Shown here one piece after another: positions 41,083 to 52,880 of a DNA stretch of 64,000 bases (the first letter of the stretch is position 1; each line of letters opens with the position of its first letter). The DNA lies in contig JARUPZ010000016.1 of NCBI GenBank assembly GCA_031213475.1, forward strand, positions 4,531,491 to 4,595,490, written 5' to 3'. Source of the DNA: Nereocystis luetkeana (Eukaryota > Sar > Phaeophyceae > Laminariales > Laminariaceae). Made by a program: the position numbers and the translations under genes. Below the pieces are notes generated by a model. That model was not told the DNA's origin. It made no database searches and worked only from the letters and a program-made list of their open reading frames with translations.

Positions 41083-44000
41083 CTCTTGTGCCTGTTCAAT
41101 TCTACCGAACCCTTGAACCACGAAAACGAAAACAGACCTTTAACGTCAGCGAGGACGTGACGGCCGCAATTCTCAGCAAACTGGACGCGCGCGACCTTGC
41201 CCGCGCCGCTGCCGCGAGCCGCGGCTGGCGGCGCTGCACCAGCTCCCGCCCGCTCTGGGCGGCCGTCTATGCCCGAGACTTTCTTGGCCACGTTCCTCCT
41301 CCGGCCGACCGAGAGTCGGCGATAGCTGCCGCCGCTGCCGACGCTGCCGCCGGAGGTAAGGGTGGCAGCGGCGGGAGCCGTGGCGTCGGTACCGGTAACG
41401 TTTACGGTGTCGTTGCTGGCGGCGATAGTTACCCGCCGGCTTCCGCGCTGTCCGCCGCGGCCAGCGCTGCCATCGCCGCCCTCTCCTCCTCTACGAACTC
41501 CGCGGGCGCTGCCGCTTCTGCCGCCGCCGCTGCCGCTGCCGCCGCCGCCGCTGCTGCCGCCGCCGCCGCTCCGAACGCGGCGGCGAGCGTCCACGATCCT
41601 AACCATCGCGCGTGGTCCTCTCTCGGGAGGTTTCAGCCCTCCTCTTACAACCACAACCAGTTGTACTCCAGTGGGAGACGCGGAGCGGGCGGTGCTGGCA
41701 GCCTTGGAGGCGGCACCGGTGGTGTTGGCGGTGGTGGTGGTGGTGGTGGTGGTGGTGGCAGCGGCCGAGACATGTTTTCAGGCGTCGGGGCTGGGCTTGG
41801 GGGGGTTGGGGTTGGCGGTGGGGTTGGCGTCGGCGGTGGGTTTTGTGGAAACGATGGGGGCGTTGTTGTTGCGGCCCCCGCGCCTCAGGGCAACCCCAAG
41901 GAGCTGTACGCAAAGCAGCTGATGGAGAGGAGGTCCAGACTCGAACGGCAGCAGAAGGTGAGATAAGAGAGACCGGTGGGCTATTGCGCTGTTCACAGCA
42001 GACCGCTCTGCCTGGGCGGGTGGGCTACTACGCTGTTCACAGCAGACCACTCTGCTTGGGCGAGTCTAGGCCTCTTTTGTCCATTCTCTGTAGTTGTGGT
42101 GTAGATGAGAAGTCAGTGGGAGGATCGAAACGCGTTTGAGTAGAATATTAGGTTGTGGACGGAGTAGGGATAAGTCAGCGCGAAGAGCGTCGTGCTGTTG
42201 CTGTTTCTTGACTTTATTTTGGATTTTTTGTTTGTTTGTTTTCTTGGGCAGTATGACATATTTTAATATTTTGGTATTTTTGCACATTTTTGCCCCCCCC
42301 CCCCCCCCTTCAAGCCCCGCACCGCCCACAACCCCTCGCCTCCCTCCCCCTTCCACCGCGATCTCAATCGCCTTGTCCGTTCGTGTACCTTCCACCGCCG
42401 CCGCCGCCGCTTTTTCCTGGTGTTTTGCAGCAAGAGGTGATGCGAGAAGCACGGAAGCGCGCAGATCGACGCCGCAGGGGCTACGAGCGAGCGCTGGACT
42501 GTTTGCACGTGCGGCTGCTCCCGCCCCTCGTTGGCATGAGCTTGGCGCTGACTCTGGTATTCTTGGCTGCATGGATAGACGGGGACTTGAGGGTGAGGGA
42601 GAGGGAAGGGTGGAAACGGGAGGCAAGCAAGGAGGAGGGGATGGTGGGGGCGGTGTTTTGTGGGTTGTTAGGGGGATAGCGGTGCTTGGGTGATGGGTAG
42701 GAGGATGGGTGGGGGTAGTGGTGCTGGGGTTGGGGGTGGTAGTGGTAGTGACGGTATGAGTGATAATGGGGGGGGGGGGGGGGGGGTGGTAGTGACGGCG
42801 GGGGTTGGTGTTGGTGTTGATGTCGGTGCGGATGTTGGTGGCGGTGGCGGTGGCGGTGGTGGGGGGCAGGGACGGTGAGGGTAGTGAGGGTTGATTTGGT
42901 GGTGGTTGGGTTGGTGCCTGGTGTTGGGTTAGTATTTGGTTGTGCTAGTTACTTGGTTGTTGGTGCTTGGTGTCGGGTTGGTATTTGGTTGTGGCTGTTA
43001 GTGTTTCGCTGTTGGCGTCAGCGCTGGCGTTAGCGTGTGCATGACCGCTTACCTGTCAGCAAGCGGCGTCAGCACTTGAGCTAGCCTTTCCAGTATTCAT
43101 TCCCGTTTGGCATTACCATCACAGAGTAGCCCCTTCTAGTCATCTTTCAAGGGAACCCGCAGTAAGAGCAAGCGGTACCAGTATAAGGGGCATCGAATTT
43201 ATGCCCGCTATTTTTTGCCCTTTACTGACTTTAAGGGGCCGGTACCAACTCTGGTAAGGAACGCTGTTATACAACGGAGCTCCAATCCCATACGCACTTG
43301 GGTCCCCTCCGAGGGGCTACCTACTACACCGTTGGAGTTAGCGCTCGTGACCGCGGTAGCTGTGTCCCCCCCCTCCCCCCTCCTCCGTTCTGAGAAGCCC
43401 CCCTCCCGTGCGCGCCCGCAGAAGTGGGGCTACTGGGCGGTGCTGTCGCCCATGTGGGTTTGCTTCGGCGTTGCTCTCCTAGCTGCTGCCACGGCGGTGC
43501 ACGCGTGGAATGAGCGGTCGGCGCAGAACCCCTCCATGCGATCGACGTATTCAGGTGAGCCAGCCATCAGGATCGTTTTTTGCGTTCCTTATGTGTGTGT
43601 GCGTGTGTGTTTATTTTCTGTTTTTCTCGTGAGGGTGCACACAACAAGCGGGAGGCGGATCGGAGGGGGGATGAGGGGAGGGGAGGGGAGGGGAGGAGAG
43701 GGCTGGCGTGGTCGCTGCTGTTGGTGTAGTTGGTTTTGCTGGGATTGTGCTTGTGCTTGGCCTCGTTGTCGTCGGTAATGTTGTGTATCTGGTACCGTTT
43801 TTTGGTGTTGTCGGTGAAACGGTAAGTATTGTTATCTTCGTTGCCTCTGTACCTTCCTTCCTTCCGTTTTGTTTTGGTCACAACTTCCACCCCCCCGCCC
43901 CCGCCTCCCCCCCCCCCTCTCTCCTCCGGCCCGTCGTATCTGCTGGACGAAACTGAAGGTCTTCGAGGCGCGGTTCGATACTTCATGTCTGAGGTTGTTC

Positions 44001-47000
44001 GCGACCACGCTGCCGGGATCGCTACCGGCGTCGGGCTGCTGGGGCTGCTGGTGTTGGAACTGGTGGTGCTCGGACTGCAGGTGGAAGGGTACGTACTCCC
44101 CCCCCCCCCCCCCCCTCTCCCCCCACCGCTGATTTGGCGTTTTCTTCGTTTTTCATTTTTCTCGTTTTTGTTGTTTTTCGTCTGTTTTAGCTTTTGATTG
44201 GTTGGTTATTCGTTTTGGTCGCTTTTTTCGGAGGTGTTTTTGGCCTTTTGCCGTTTTGTTTCGCCAATTTTGGTGCTTTGCCTGTTCGCCTTTGTATTAC
44301 GGGGGACCGTAGTTAATAGGACCTATGGTATACATAAAAACCTATATATTCCACCATTTTTACGAACAATATTTGGTCCTATTAGCTATGGTCCCCCGTC
44401 AGAGTCACTTTCATTGCCCGGTTGTTTCGCACTCTTTTTTTTGTTCTTTGTTCTTCATTGTGCCCTGTTTCACTCTTTCCTGGCGTAGTTGTGCGCTTTT
44501 TTCTCCCCTGGCCCTCGATCTTGACTCTGACGTTGATTTTGACCTTTACCTTGACTACGACCTCGACTTGGACCTTGAGACGTTGACTGTCAACTTGACG
44601 TTGACCTTGACTTCAACTCTGACCTCAACCTTGACATCGATTTTGACTTTAACCTTGACGTTGACCTCTGCTTTGACTTCGACTTTGACCGTGACTTTGA
44701 CCTTGAATTTACGTTGACCTTGACTTTGACCTTGACTTTGACGTTGAACTTGGCCTTTTAGGCTGACCTTGACTTTGACCTACAGTAGAATTTGACCTTG
44801 AATGCGACCTAGATTTCGACTTCGTTGTTGCCCTGCAGTCGATGCCGTCCTGCTGCTATGCTGCCGCTGCCCCGGCCCCGCCCCTCCCCCCCCCCCTATC
44901 CTTCCCTCCTCGCTACCCCCCCCCGCTCTCCCTCTCCTCCCCTTCCTCACTTTCCCCCCTCCCTTCTTTCCCCCTTTTGTGCCCCAGCATCATCAATGCG
45001 AACTGGTTCGCGGTGTTCCTACCGCTGTACGCGTGCTTCATCATCCTGTGCTTCTCCCCTTGCCTCAAGTGGACGCTGTGGGGGGATGGGGGGCCCTACC
45101 TGCTGGCGATGCTGCTCGGGTGGCTCCCGGCCTTCCTTTCCGTTCTGCTCGTTTGCATAAGGCGAGCGACCGACCGACCCGTTCCCGACCGCTGTCTTTG
45201 TTGTTTGTTGTCGTTTCTTTATCTCTTTTAGTCCCTAAATTTATGGACTGTTTTGATGAACTATAGGTATACGCAAGGTCTTTGTAGTGGGACATAGTGG
45301 AGGAGTTCTACGATAGAGGTTCACCCTAAATCTTCCGAGGTTCCTCACTCGAGGAGCTCCATACCTCACCCTAAACCTGACCTAAGCAAATATCAAATGG
45401 CATCCCCGATGAATAATTCCGTGGCCCAAGTATACGAGAACGCCATTTTTTTCGGAATAAGATCGCCATTCCGACGATTTTGGGTCAAGGAGCCCCGTCA
45501 TTCAGAAAACATTTTTAGCGGAAATGTGCTACCTTTATCGTAGAACGCGTCTGTCGTGCCACTCCGTTTTGATATTTTCATAGAGTTAACCCACGGGGTC
45601 CTTATCATGTACTCCGTACCGAATAGTACCGCTTTTGTTCGGAAAGTGGAAGGGCCATTTCGGTAGCCTTGCCCCGTACGCGCAGTAGAAGTTAAAGACT
45701 CGCGCGTGCAATGCGCGTGTTTGTTTGTTTGTTTGTTCGTCTGTTTGTTCTTTCCATTGTTTTTTGTTGTTATTTTTTTTGTGGCTTGAAGGTCGCCCGT
45801 TCTGAACGTTTATCGGTTTGGTCGGTATGGTTGTTTCTTAGGGAGTTTCTTGCCGTCTTTTGCTTTGCTCGTTTCTCCGAGTGGGTCAGGCGTCCCCCTT
45901 CTGTCTTTTCGCCACACAGGTATTGCGTTGAAAGACTCTGCTACGGTCCAAGTACATACCTGGTACCCCTCCTCCGCCCCTCCCCCGTATTTCATCGTAC
46001 ATGTTTCGTCTCGAAAGGATGCGTGGTCAATGGTCAAAGGGGTAAGGCAAGCAACAAATGAATACACCACCAAAACGTTTCTATGCAGTATATGGAAACA
46101 ATGTGGTGAGCTCCCAACTGTTGCGGTGCCTCTATTAGGAGTAGGAACGATGCTCCGTCTCGAAAGGGATGCGTGGTCAATGGTCAAATGACTAAGGCAA
46201 GCAACAAATGAGTACGCCCCCCCCCCCCCCCCAAGGGGCTCTTTAGTAGGATGCAGCTCACTCTCCATGCGACTCGCCGAACGCCTCACGTTTCGCATCG
46301 CGCTTGGTACAGACAATGCCTGTCTGGTCGGTGAACACCCGACGCGCTCCGTCCCGGCATTGTAGGGATGCAAGGTCTTTGGTCATACGACTACGGCCAT
46401 GCATGATGCCTGGTATCGAGTACACCCCCACCCCCCTCTTCTTAGTAGTATGCAGCTCGCCCGTCATGCGACTCGCCGAACACTTCACCGCGCTTCACGC
46501 TTGGTGCAAGCAATGTCTGCCTGGTCGGTGAAAAGCCGACGTGCTCCGTCCCGACATTGTAGGGATGCGAGGGTCTATGGTCATATGACTACGGCCATGC
46601 ATGATATCGAGTATACCCCCCTCCCAGCCTCACAAGCGGTTTGTGGTAGGATGCAGGTCACCCTTCTTTCGACTCGCCGGACACCTCGCGCTTGGTGCAA
46701 GCAATGTTTATGTCTGGTCGGGGAACACCCGACGTGCTCCCTCCCGGCATTGTTGGGATGCGAGGGTCTATGGTCATACGACTACGGCCATGCATGATAA
46801 TGAGTATCCCCCCCACCCCCCCCTTCTCCCCGTGTTACGCATTTGTGAACGCGTGCGTGCAAGGTGCTACCGTTGCCCTATTGGTCGCCATCGCGCAGCG
46901 CATGGGCCCCCTCCCCCCCCGTCCCTTTTCCCCACCATGAAGTATGAATCCATAGCAATCTCGATACTCCTTCAATGCCAACCCCATCCCACGTTAGTAC

Positions 47001-50000
47001 TTCGAATTATGTATATATGTGCGTTGGTTCTAAACCGAGTTTATCCCCTCGCCTGCGTTGTAACTACCTTGTAATTCCGATTTTACGAAGCACCACGTAC
47101 CGTACATATACGCCCGATTTTTGCCGAAACTTGCGTTACGTCCTTCCGATTTCCGAAGCTTGCTTAGGTGTTTCCGATGCTCCGAAACTTTCCTGGTGTT
47201 CGACTTTCCGAACCTTTACATTCCGAAACAGACTGGTATGTTGATACCTGGTACATGGTATATGAACCCAGGTACCTGGTGTGTGTGATAACACTTGTAT
47301 TATTCCATGTACGTATGCGTAACTGCCTTTGCTTCTTTGTTTTCGCCATTTTTCAGGCTGCAGTGCTGCAAGGCGATAAGGCTATTAACCCATGTTTATT
47401 TACTCAGTAATAATAGGTGACAATAATATCGTCTTCTTGATTTTTTTTGTTTTTTTTCGTTGGTACCTTTGTTTCTCAGGCTGCTGCTGGGTGGCAGGGT
47501 GTCGACAATGTATACCACGGTACCAGATATATTTAAAAAAAAAACAGTTTTAATCTTCCTTTGTTTTTGTTTCGCCCCCCCCCCCCTCCTCTGATTTTAT
47601 TTGTTTTTTCAGGCTGCAGGGCGACAGCGTGTCGATGAACGCGGTGATGGCTCCCCTGTGGGCGGTGGACCTGGTGGTCATCCTGGCGCCCGTCGTCATG
47701 GCGATCGCGGTAGCCGTCAGGAGATTGCGCCGCGGCGAGCCCGTGGAAGCCATGCTGGTGAGCGCGAATTGGGTTGGGCGGTGGTGGTGGTGGTGGTGGT
47801 GGTGGTGGTGGTGATGATGGTGGTGGAGGTGGTGATGGTGGAGGAGGCGGTGGTGGTAGTGGTGGTGGTAGTGGTGGTGGTGCGGGTGGTGGGGGTGGTG
47901 TGTGACGATTGAACGGATGATAGTTTGTAAAATGTAGCTGTAATTTTTGAACGTAAACAAAGTTGTAAATGTAACCGAAACGGTCAATATTTCTGCAACC
48001 ATAACGGTCAACATTTCTGTAACCGTAACGGTCAATAATATTTCTGTAGCTGTAACTGCAGCTGTGACCTTTGGACGTAAACAAAGTTGTAAATGTGACC
48101 GAGACGGTCAATATTTCTATAACCGTAACGGTCAACATTTCTGTAACCGTAACGGTCAATAATGTTTCTGTAACTGTAACTGCCACTGTGACCTTTGAAA
48201 GTAAACAAAGTTGTAAATGTATAACCGAAACGGTCAATATTTCTGTAACCGTAACCGCCAACATTTCTGTAACCGTACCGGTCAATAATATTTCTGTAAC
48301 TGTAACTGCAACAGTGACCTTTGAACGTAAACAAAGTTGTAAATGTAACTGAAACGGTCAATATTTCTGTAACCGTAACGTTCAACATTTCTGTAACCGT
48401 AACGGTCAATAATATTTCTGTAACTGTACCTGCAACTGTGGCCTTTGAACGTAAACGAAAGTTGTAAAGGTTATAACCGGAACGGTCTATGAACGTTAGC
48501 TGTAGCTGTGAATGCAGTGGTTTTTGCGAATTTTTCTTGGTTGGAACCAATACGGTCGGCTTTTTTCGCGGTCTGATTCCTGTGTAGAAAACGACCCCAA
48601 CCCTTGAAAATTTCGAAAGAGTTTGACCCCAACCCCCCCCCCCCAAAAAAAAATGGCTCAAAACGTGGTTATTTCCACTTTTTACAACAATCTTAGGAAG
48701 AACCTGAAAGTTTTTGTGACTCGGGATCACTTTCATTATGTAGGACAGACCACAAGGAACCCGACCAAATTGGCTTCCATTTTTTTTTCTCAAAACGCCC
48801 CATTACAAAGTAAACCGTAAGTGTTACAATACGACGTCACGTCACTACCTTGCCGTAATTGGCTGGCACCACGCTGGCCGGGAGTGTTCAAAGCACCTTT
48901 CGGACTCGGATGTGAACGTCAAGCGGAGCTTGCAACTGCACTTCCGACCAAAGTACTATTGCGGGGGACCATAGTAAATAGGGGACCATATTGTCAGTAA
49001 AAATAGCGAAATGTATAGATTATGTCTGTACCGTAGGTTCTATTTCATGTAGCCCCCCGTATTTTTTTGTCTGTACCGTAGGTTCTATTTAACCCTCTTA
49101 GAGCCGCAATTTGTTTTTTTGGGACAAACCAGTCAAATTATAAGTAATTTGTCCCCAAAACGGGACTGCGGCTCTAAAAGGGTTAATATAGCCCCCCCCC
49201 TCCGTAATATTACGGGGGACCATAGTAAATAAGACCAACGGTACACACAAACCTCTATATTTACCCATTTTTACGAACAACGTTAAGGTCCTACCAGGGT
49301 ATTTACTACCAGGTACGTGCCTCTCCGTAGTAGCGGGCGTTAGCCGTGAAGCCCGCGTGCACATTTGGCAGACCCTAAAATATGTGAAAACCTGTACGCG
49401 GACGGCGATACGAAAACGCAGGTGCATACCCTGGCGGCGTCGTGGTGTCTGCTGACTCCGGTGCTGGCCCCCATCGTTGCCTTCGAAATCGCGCTCGCGG
49501 TATATGTCGACGGAGACCGTGACAAGCTTACCGCCGCGGAGGTGTTTACTCCTCTCATCGTCTGGTGTTGGTGAGTGAGAGTGGAGAGGGGAGGGGGAAG
49601 GGGGGAGTTGACGTGAGGGAGGGGAGGGAGGAGGGAGGGTAGGGGGACGGGGGGGGGGGGGAGGTGTACTCGATAGGAGAGGTGTACTCGATCTCATGCA
49701 TGGCCGTAGTTGTATGACCGTAGACCCTCGCATCCCTACAATGCCGGGACGGAGCATGTCGGGTTTTTACCGACCAGGCAGACATTGTTTGCACCGAGCG
49801 CGAAGCGCCGTGAGGTGTCTGGCGAGTCGCATGAAGAAGAGTGAGCTACATCCTACTAAGAACCGCTTTTAAGGCGGACTTGCATATGGATGACAGCTTC
49901 AATGAGTTGATTTAATTTCCGGTGTAGGCCTTTCCAGAGACAGCAATGGGAGCACTATGTAACTGCCTCCTGGGTGCCTTACCTTGAACACTACGTGATA

Positions 50001-51597
50001 CGATCATTCCCAATTGTGCGGAGTAAAGGTTGTTTACCTCGCACAAATGATCTAACTCGACAAACCAGCTGTGGGCGCCCGCCAAAAAAAAAACGAAAAA
50101 AAACGGTACCATGTACCCTGGTTGTCTAGATCACGTAGTGAGCGGCATGTTTTACAGTGTCGTTGCCAACCGACGCCAACCCAACCTATATAAAAAAGGG
50201 GGGGGGGGGGTAAACAATGCAGGTGTTTCTTTAGCCTTGCTGCGACTTGGGTATCGAACGCGGCTCAAGCGGAAGGCGTCCCCGATTTACTTGGTGGCCA
50301 GTATACGCCAGAGCGTACTCTTGCTTAATTCAGTGCTCCAAGCAATTACATCCTAAGTCGGCCCCCCTTTGTAACTCGCTCTCTCTTGCCCCCCCCCCCC
50401 CCCTCCCACCCCCCTGACCTCCCCCCCCCCTCCTCCCTCTTCTTTCGTTCGCTCCTCTCGCCCTTCCCCCCTCCGCCTTCTCTTATTTGATTATATCTTC
50501 TGCAAACCCTGGGCAACAACGCAACGAACCCCCCCCCCCCCCCCCCCGAAAAAAAAAAAACTTACAAACAAAAATACCAGCGTTCTGTCCCTGATCCTGT
50601 GCGGGTACGCCTGCTCGTACCCTCCGCGACACCCTGACCATGGCGGCGCCCTCGACGACGAGCCTCTCTACGCCTCCGCTCCGATCGGCTTAGGCTCGCG
50701 CTTGCCTCGCTCCTCCACTTCCGCCGCTGTCGGCGGTATCGGAATAGGCCCCGGCGGCGGTGGCGGCGGCGGTGCTGGGCTGACCGGACCGGGAGGGTTA
50801 GGCGTGGGTGGGTTGGGGGGGCCGGGGGGCGGGGGCGGGGGTATCGGATTACCCGGGGGAGGGTATGGAGGCGGAGCGGGGGGGGGGAGGGGGGGGGGGT
50901 AGGAAGGGGGAGGCGGCGTGCGCTGCCGTTCCCGCCGTCTACGATGTCGCCGCTGGCACCGTCAATGGCGCACCATCCGCCACGTCCCCTAACCCCGGCC
51001 CCGCACGCCAACGGGAGCATCCCGCCGGATGTGGCGGACGCTATCGCGCTGCGGTCGCAGCTGGCCGAGCTTGGCGTGATGGCGGGTTTTTTGGGTGATT
51101 CTCCTCTTCCCGGGGGCGGTAGCGGCAGCGTTGGTGGGGGTGGAGCTGGAGCTGGAGCTGGAGCTGGTGCTGGTGTTGGAAGGTGGGGGGTGAGGCGGGG
51201 AGTGGGGGGAAGGGAGAGCGCGGCTGCGTTAGGCGCGCTAGCGGCGGCTGGGATAGGTGGTGGTGGTGGTGGCGGTGGTGGTGGTGGTGGTGGTGGTGGT
51301 GGTGGTGATGGTGGGGGTGGTGGTGATGGTGGGGGTGGTGGTGGTGGTGGTGGTGGTGGTGGTGGTGGTGGTGGTGGTGGTCCTATCGCGAATAGGGGTG
51401 GCGGCGATAGTGTACGCGGTGTCAGTGGCGGGGATGCGGGTGTGGTTGACGCTGCGGGAGGTGCTGATGCCGCCGCCGCCGCCGCCGCCGCCGCCGCTGC
51501 TGCTGCTGAGTCGAACGCGGTGTATGACTCGTGGGATTACTTCGGAGGCTTGGGCGGCAACAGCCATCGTGGTAGAGATGATGGTTGGGCCGTTTAA
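41083..51597 (+). CDS. F-box plus TMEM185-like multi-span membrane protein (eight exons)
   Basis: Exons: ~41083-41957, 42431-42592, 43422-43554, 43959-44088, 44988-45161, 47613-47757, 49422-49570, 50581 to about 51597. Phases match at every join. Exon 1 holds an F-box (EDVTAAILSKLDARDLARAA, then SRPLWAAVYARDF), which in known proteins binds SKP1 in SCF ubiquitin ligases, followed by Ala- and Gly-rich linkers. Exons 2-8 encode about eight hydrophobic segments with the recurring pattern of the TMEM185/fragile-X-F family: FLAAWIDGD, WAVLSPMWVCFG, APLWAVDLVVILAP, VFTPLIVWCC. The tail is Gly/Ala rich and ends WDYFGGLGG. The intron after exon 5 appears to be GC-AG (AAG|GCGAGC). The exon 1 start is uncertain: a C tract and a possible AACAG acceptor at 41129 precede the F-box. 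The tail changes frame across G tracts near 50890. Confidence 0.65.
42690..43060. repeat. Gly-codon-like GGT/GGG intron repeats
   Basis: G/T-rich microsatellite in the second intron of the membrane-protein gene, with TGGTGTTGG-type units. Open for 60 codons only because of composition. Confidence 0.6.
44295..44400. mobile_element. TA-flanked MITE, GGGGGACC family
   Basis: ATTACGGGGGACCGTAGTTA pairs with TAGCTATGGTCCCCCGT. It lies in the intron between exons 4 and 5 of the membrane-protein gene. Confidence 0.7.
44512..44815. repeat. Degenerate GACCTTGACTTT hexamer array
   Basis: About 300 bases of TTGACnTTGAC units, upstream of exon 5 of the membrane-protein gene. Confidence 0.75.
45306..45547. 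mobile_element. Family B MITE-like repeat, copy 2
   Basis: Ends TTCTACGATAGAGGTTCACC and CTACCTTTATCGTAGAA form inverted repeats; shares CCATTCCGACGATTTTGGGT with 11960-12195. Intronic. Confidence 0.65.
46005..46062 (+). mobile_element. 5'-truncated LINE 3' end
   Basis: GTCTCGAAAGGATGCGTGG to CAACAAATGAATAC, without a following C tract. The next LINE fragment starts almost at once. Confidence 0.65.
46076..46214 (+). mobile_element. LINE 3' fragment, longer copy
   Basis: Extends further 5' than most copies: TGCAGTATATGGAAACAATG matches the coding region before the shared end (compare 830-900). Ends AACAAATGAGTACG plus a C tract. Confidence 0.7.
46240..46815 (+). repeat. Three tandem 3'-half copies of family A
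   Basis: Units at about 46240-46430, 46436-46622 and 46634-46815. Each runs from TAGTAGGATGCAGCTC-like sequence to CATGCATGAT...GAGTA plus a C tract. Each starts at a similar internal point, so this looks like tandem duplication or repeated insertion at C tracts. Confidence 0.7.
47320..47520 (+). other. Two degenerate copies of an exon 5' edge with acceptor
   Basis: GCCATTTTTCAG|GCTGCAG at 47345-47363 and TTTGTTTCTCAG|GCTGCTG at 47468-47486 resemble the true acceptor and start of exon 6 (TTTTTTCAG|GCTGCAGGGC at 47604-47622). Spacing is about 123-133 bases and each has a T-rich run-up. The second copy also keeps GGGTGTCGACAATG against GCGTGTCGATGAACG. Confidence 0.6.
47949..48470. repeat. Tandem repeat of ~125 bases
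   Basis: Four full units and part of a fifth, starting at GTAAACAAAGTTGTAAATG (47949, 48073, 48197, 48325, 48448). Each contains nested ~24-base CATTTCTGTAACCGTAACGG sub-repeats. It lies in the intron 3' of exon 6. Confidence 0.85.
48956..49062. mobile_element. TA-flanked MITE, GGGGGACC family
   Basis: TATTGCGGGGGACCATAGTA opposite ATTTCATGTAGCCCCCCGTA, decayed at the right end. A further partial copy lies at 49207-49292. Confidence 0.65.
49089..49186. mobile_element. TTAA-flanked MITE (piggyBac-like ends), best copy
   Basis: TTAACCCTCTTAGAGCCGCA to TGCGGCTCTAAAAGGGTTAA: perfect TTAA on both sides, long inverted arms, ~98 bases. It is sandwiched between two GGGGGACC MITEs in the intron before exon 7. 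Confidence 0.7.
49662..50205 (-). repeat. SINE-like family A, full length
   Basis: Double GTACTCGAT terminus at a G tract, continuing to AACCCAACCTATATAAAAA followed by a second G tract. It sits in the last intron of the membrane-protein gene. Confidence 0.75.
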
Positions 51598-52489
51598 CCC
51601 ACATTTCTCCCCCTCTTGAATGGCCGTAATAGCTGGGCCTGCGCTTTTGGAGGGGAGGGGGGGGGGGGGGGGGGGGGCGGGGGCATAAACTTCTTGAAAA
51701 TGTTCAGAATTGGATCATGTTTGCAGTGGGTTATAAAGGGTGAGGCTGCCCTGTTCGTATTGGTATTGAGGGAAGAAATTTTCTGAAATTTCGGAGTTGG
51801 ATCATATATTCAAGTACTCGCGAAGGGTGGAGGCTACCCTGTCCGTGTTGATATTGACATTGGTGTTGACATTGGCGTCGGTTAACGTATTTGTTGATAT
51901 TGGTGTATGGTATTGGTAATGGCATTTCCTTTCGTGTTTTTTTTTTTTTCTTGCTCTCGGAGAAAGAAAGGGCGGCCACTCGTCGTATTGCCACGCTCCG
52001 TGCAGGCGGCAGTGTCGATAGACACATCGCACGAACGTTTTTTCAGAGCAGGTTTTGGTAGTGGAGGCTCGCGGGGAGAAAGGGGAAGGAAGGGGTGGGG
52101 GTGGGGGGGGGGGGCGGGGGGGGGGGGGGGGGGGCGGTTGAAGTATGTTATTCTTCTACTTTGTACGATATTTGATGTCATATACCCTGGTACATGATGC
52201 TCTCGGATTAGCTCATTCCTCTGACCCCTGACGTAGTTCTTGCTCGTTAAATGTCGCATATTCGCATATGTATGCCTATATCTCATATACATATACTTAG
52301 TATATATGATCCCGATCATTCGTTCTTACTTGAGGGCGTGTTTTTTTTTTGTGTAGTTGGTTCCTGCCGCTGCTGCACCCAGCCAGCTACGAGTTAAACG
52401 GAAGATAAGGTCCTTCGCCAGTATAGCGATAGGTGTGTGTGTCCGGCTAGGCCGGTGGTCGCTGCGGCAGGCAGTGCCTGCGCCGCGAT

Positions 52490-52880
52490 GGAGTCGATTG
52501 CGCGATACGTGGCGTGATCGGCTACACGCGATCGGCGACAATCGATCGACGATCGGCGGTCGGCAATCGGTGATAGGCGGTCCCGTGATTTTAGCGAACA
52601 GCGATAGGCGACCAGCGATACGTAAGCGATAGACTATTAGCGATCGGCGAAAAGTGATCGATGATAGGCAGTCCGTGATAGGCTATCGGCGGTGAGTGGT
52701 TAGTGGTCGGCGATAAGCTATAAGAGAGCGGCGATAAGCGATCGGCGATACGTAGGCAGTCGGTGATGAGCGATGAGCGATAAGCGATAAGCGATCGGTG
52801 ATTAGATATGCGGTCGGCAATAGACAGTCGGTGATGAGGCGATCGGCGATCAGCCAAAGTGATCAGGGATCGGCTATAAG
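52490..52880. repeat. Degenerate GATCGGCGATAAGC repeat
   Basis: About 400 bases of GCGATCGGCGATA-type units with variable spacing, downstream of the membrane-protein gene. No protein is recognised in 51.6-53.3 kb. Confidence 0.75.

Noticed and set aside
50230..50340. tRNA-like text around TATCGAACGCGGC
   Set aside because: A B-box-like word is present but no matching D-arm or acceptor pairing could be drawn.
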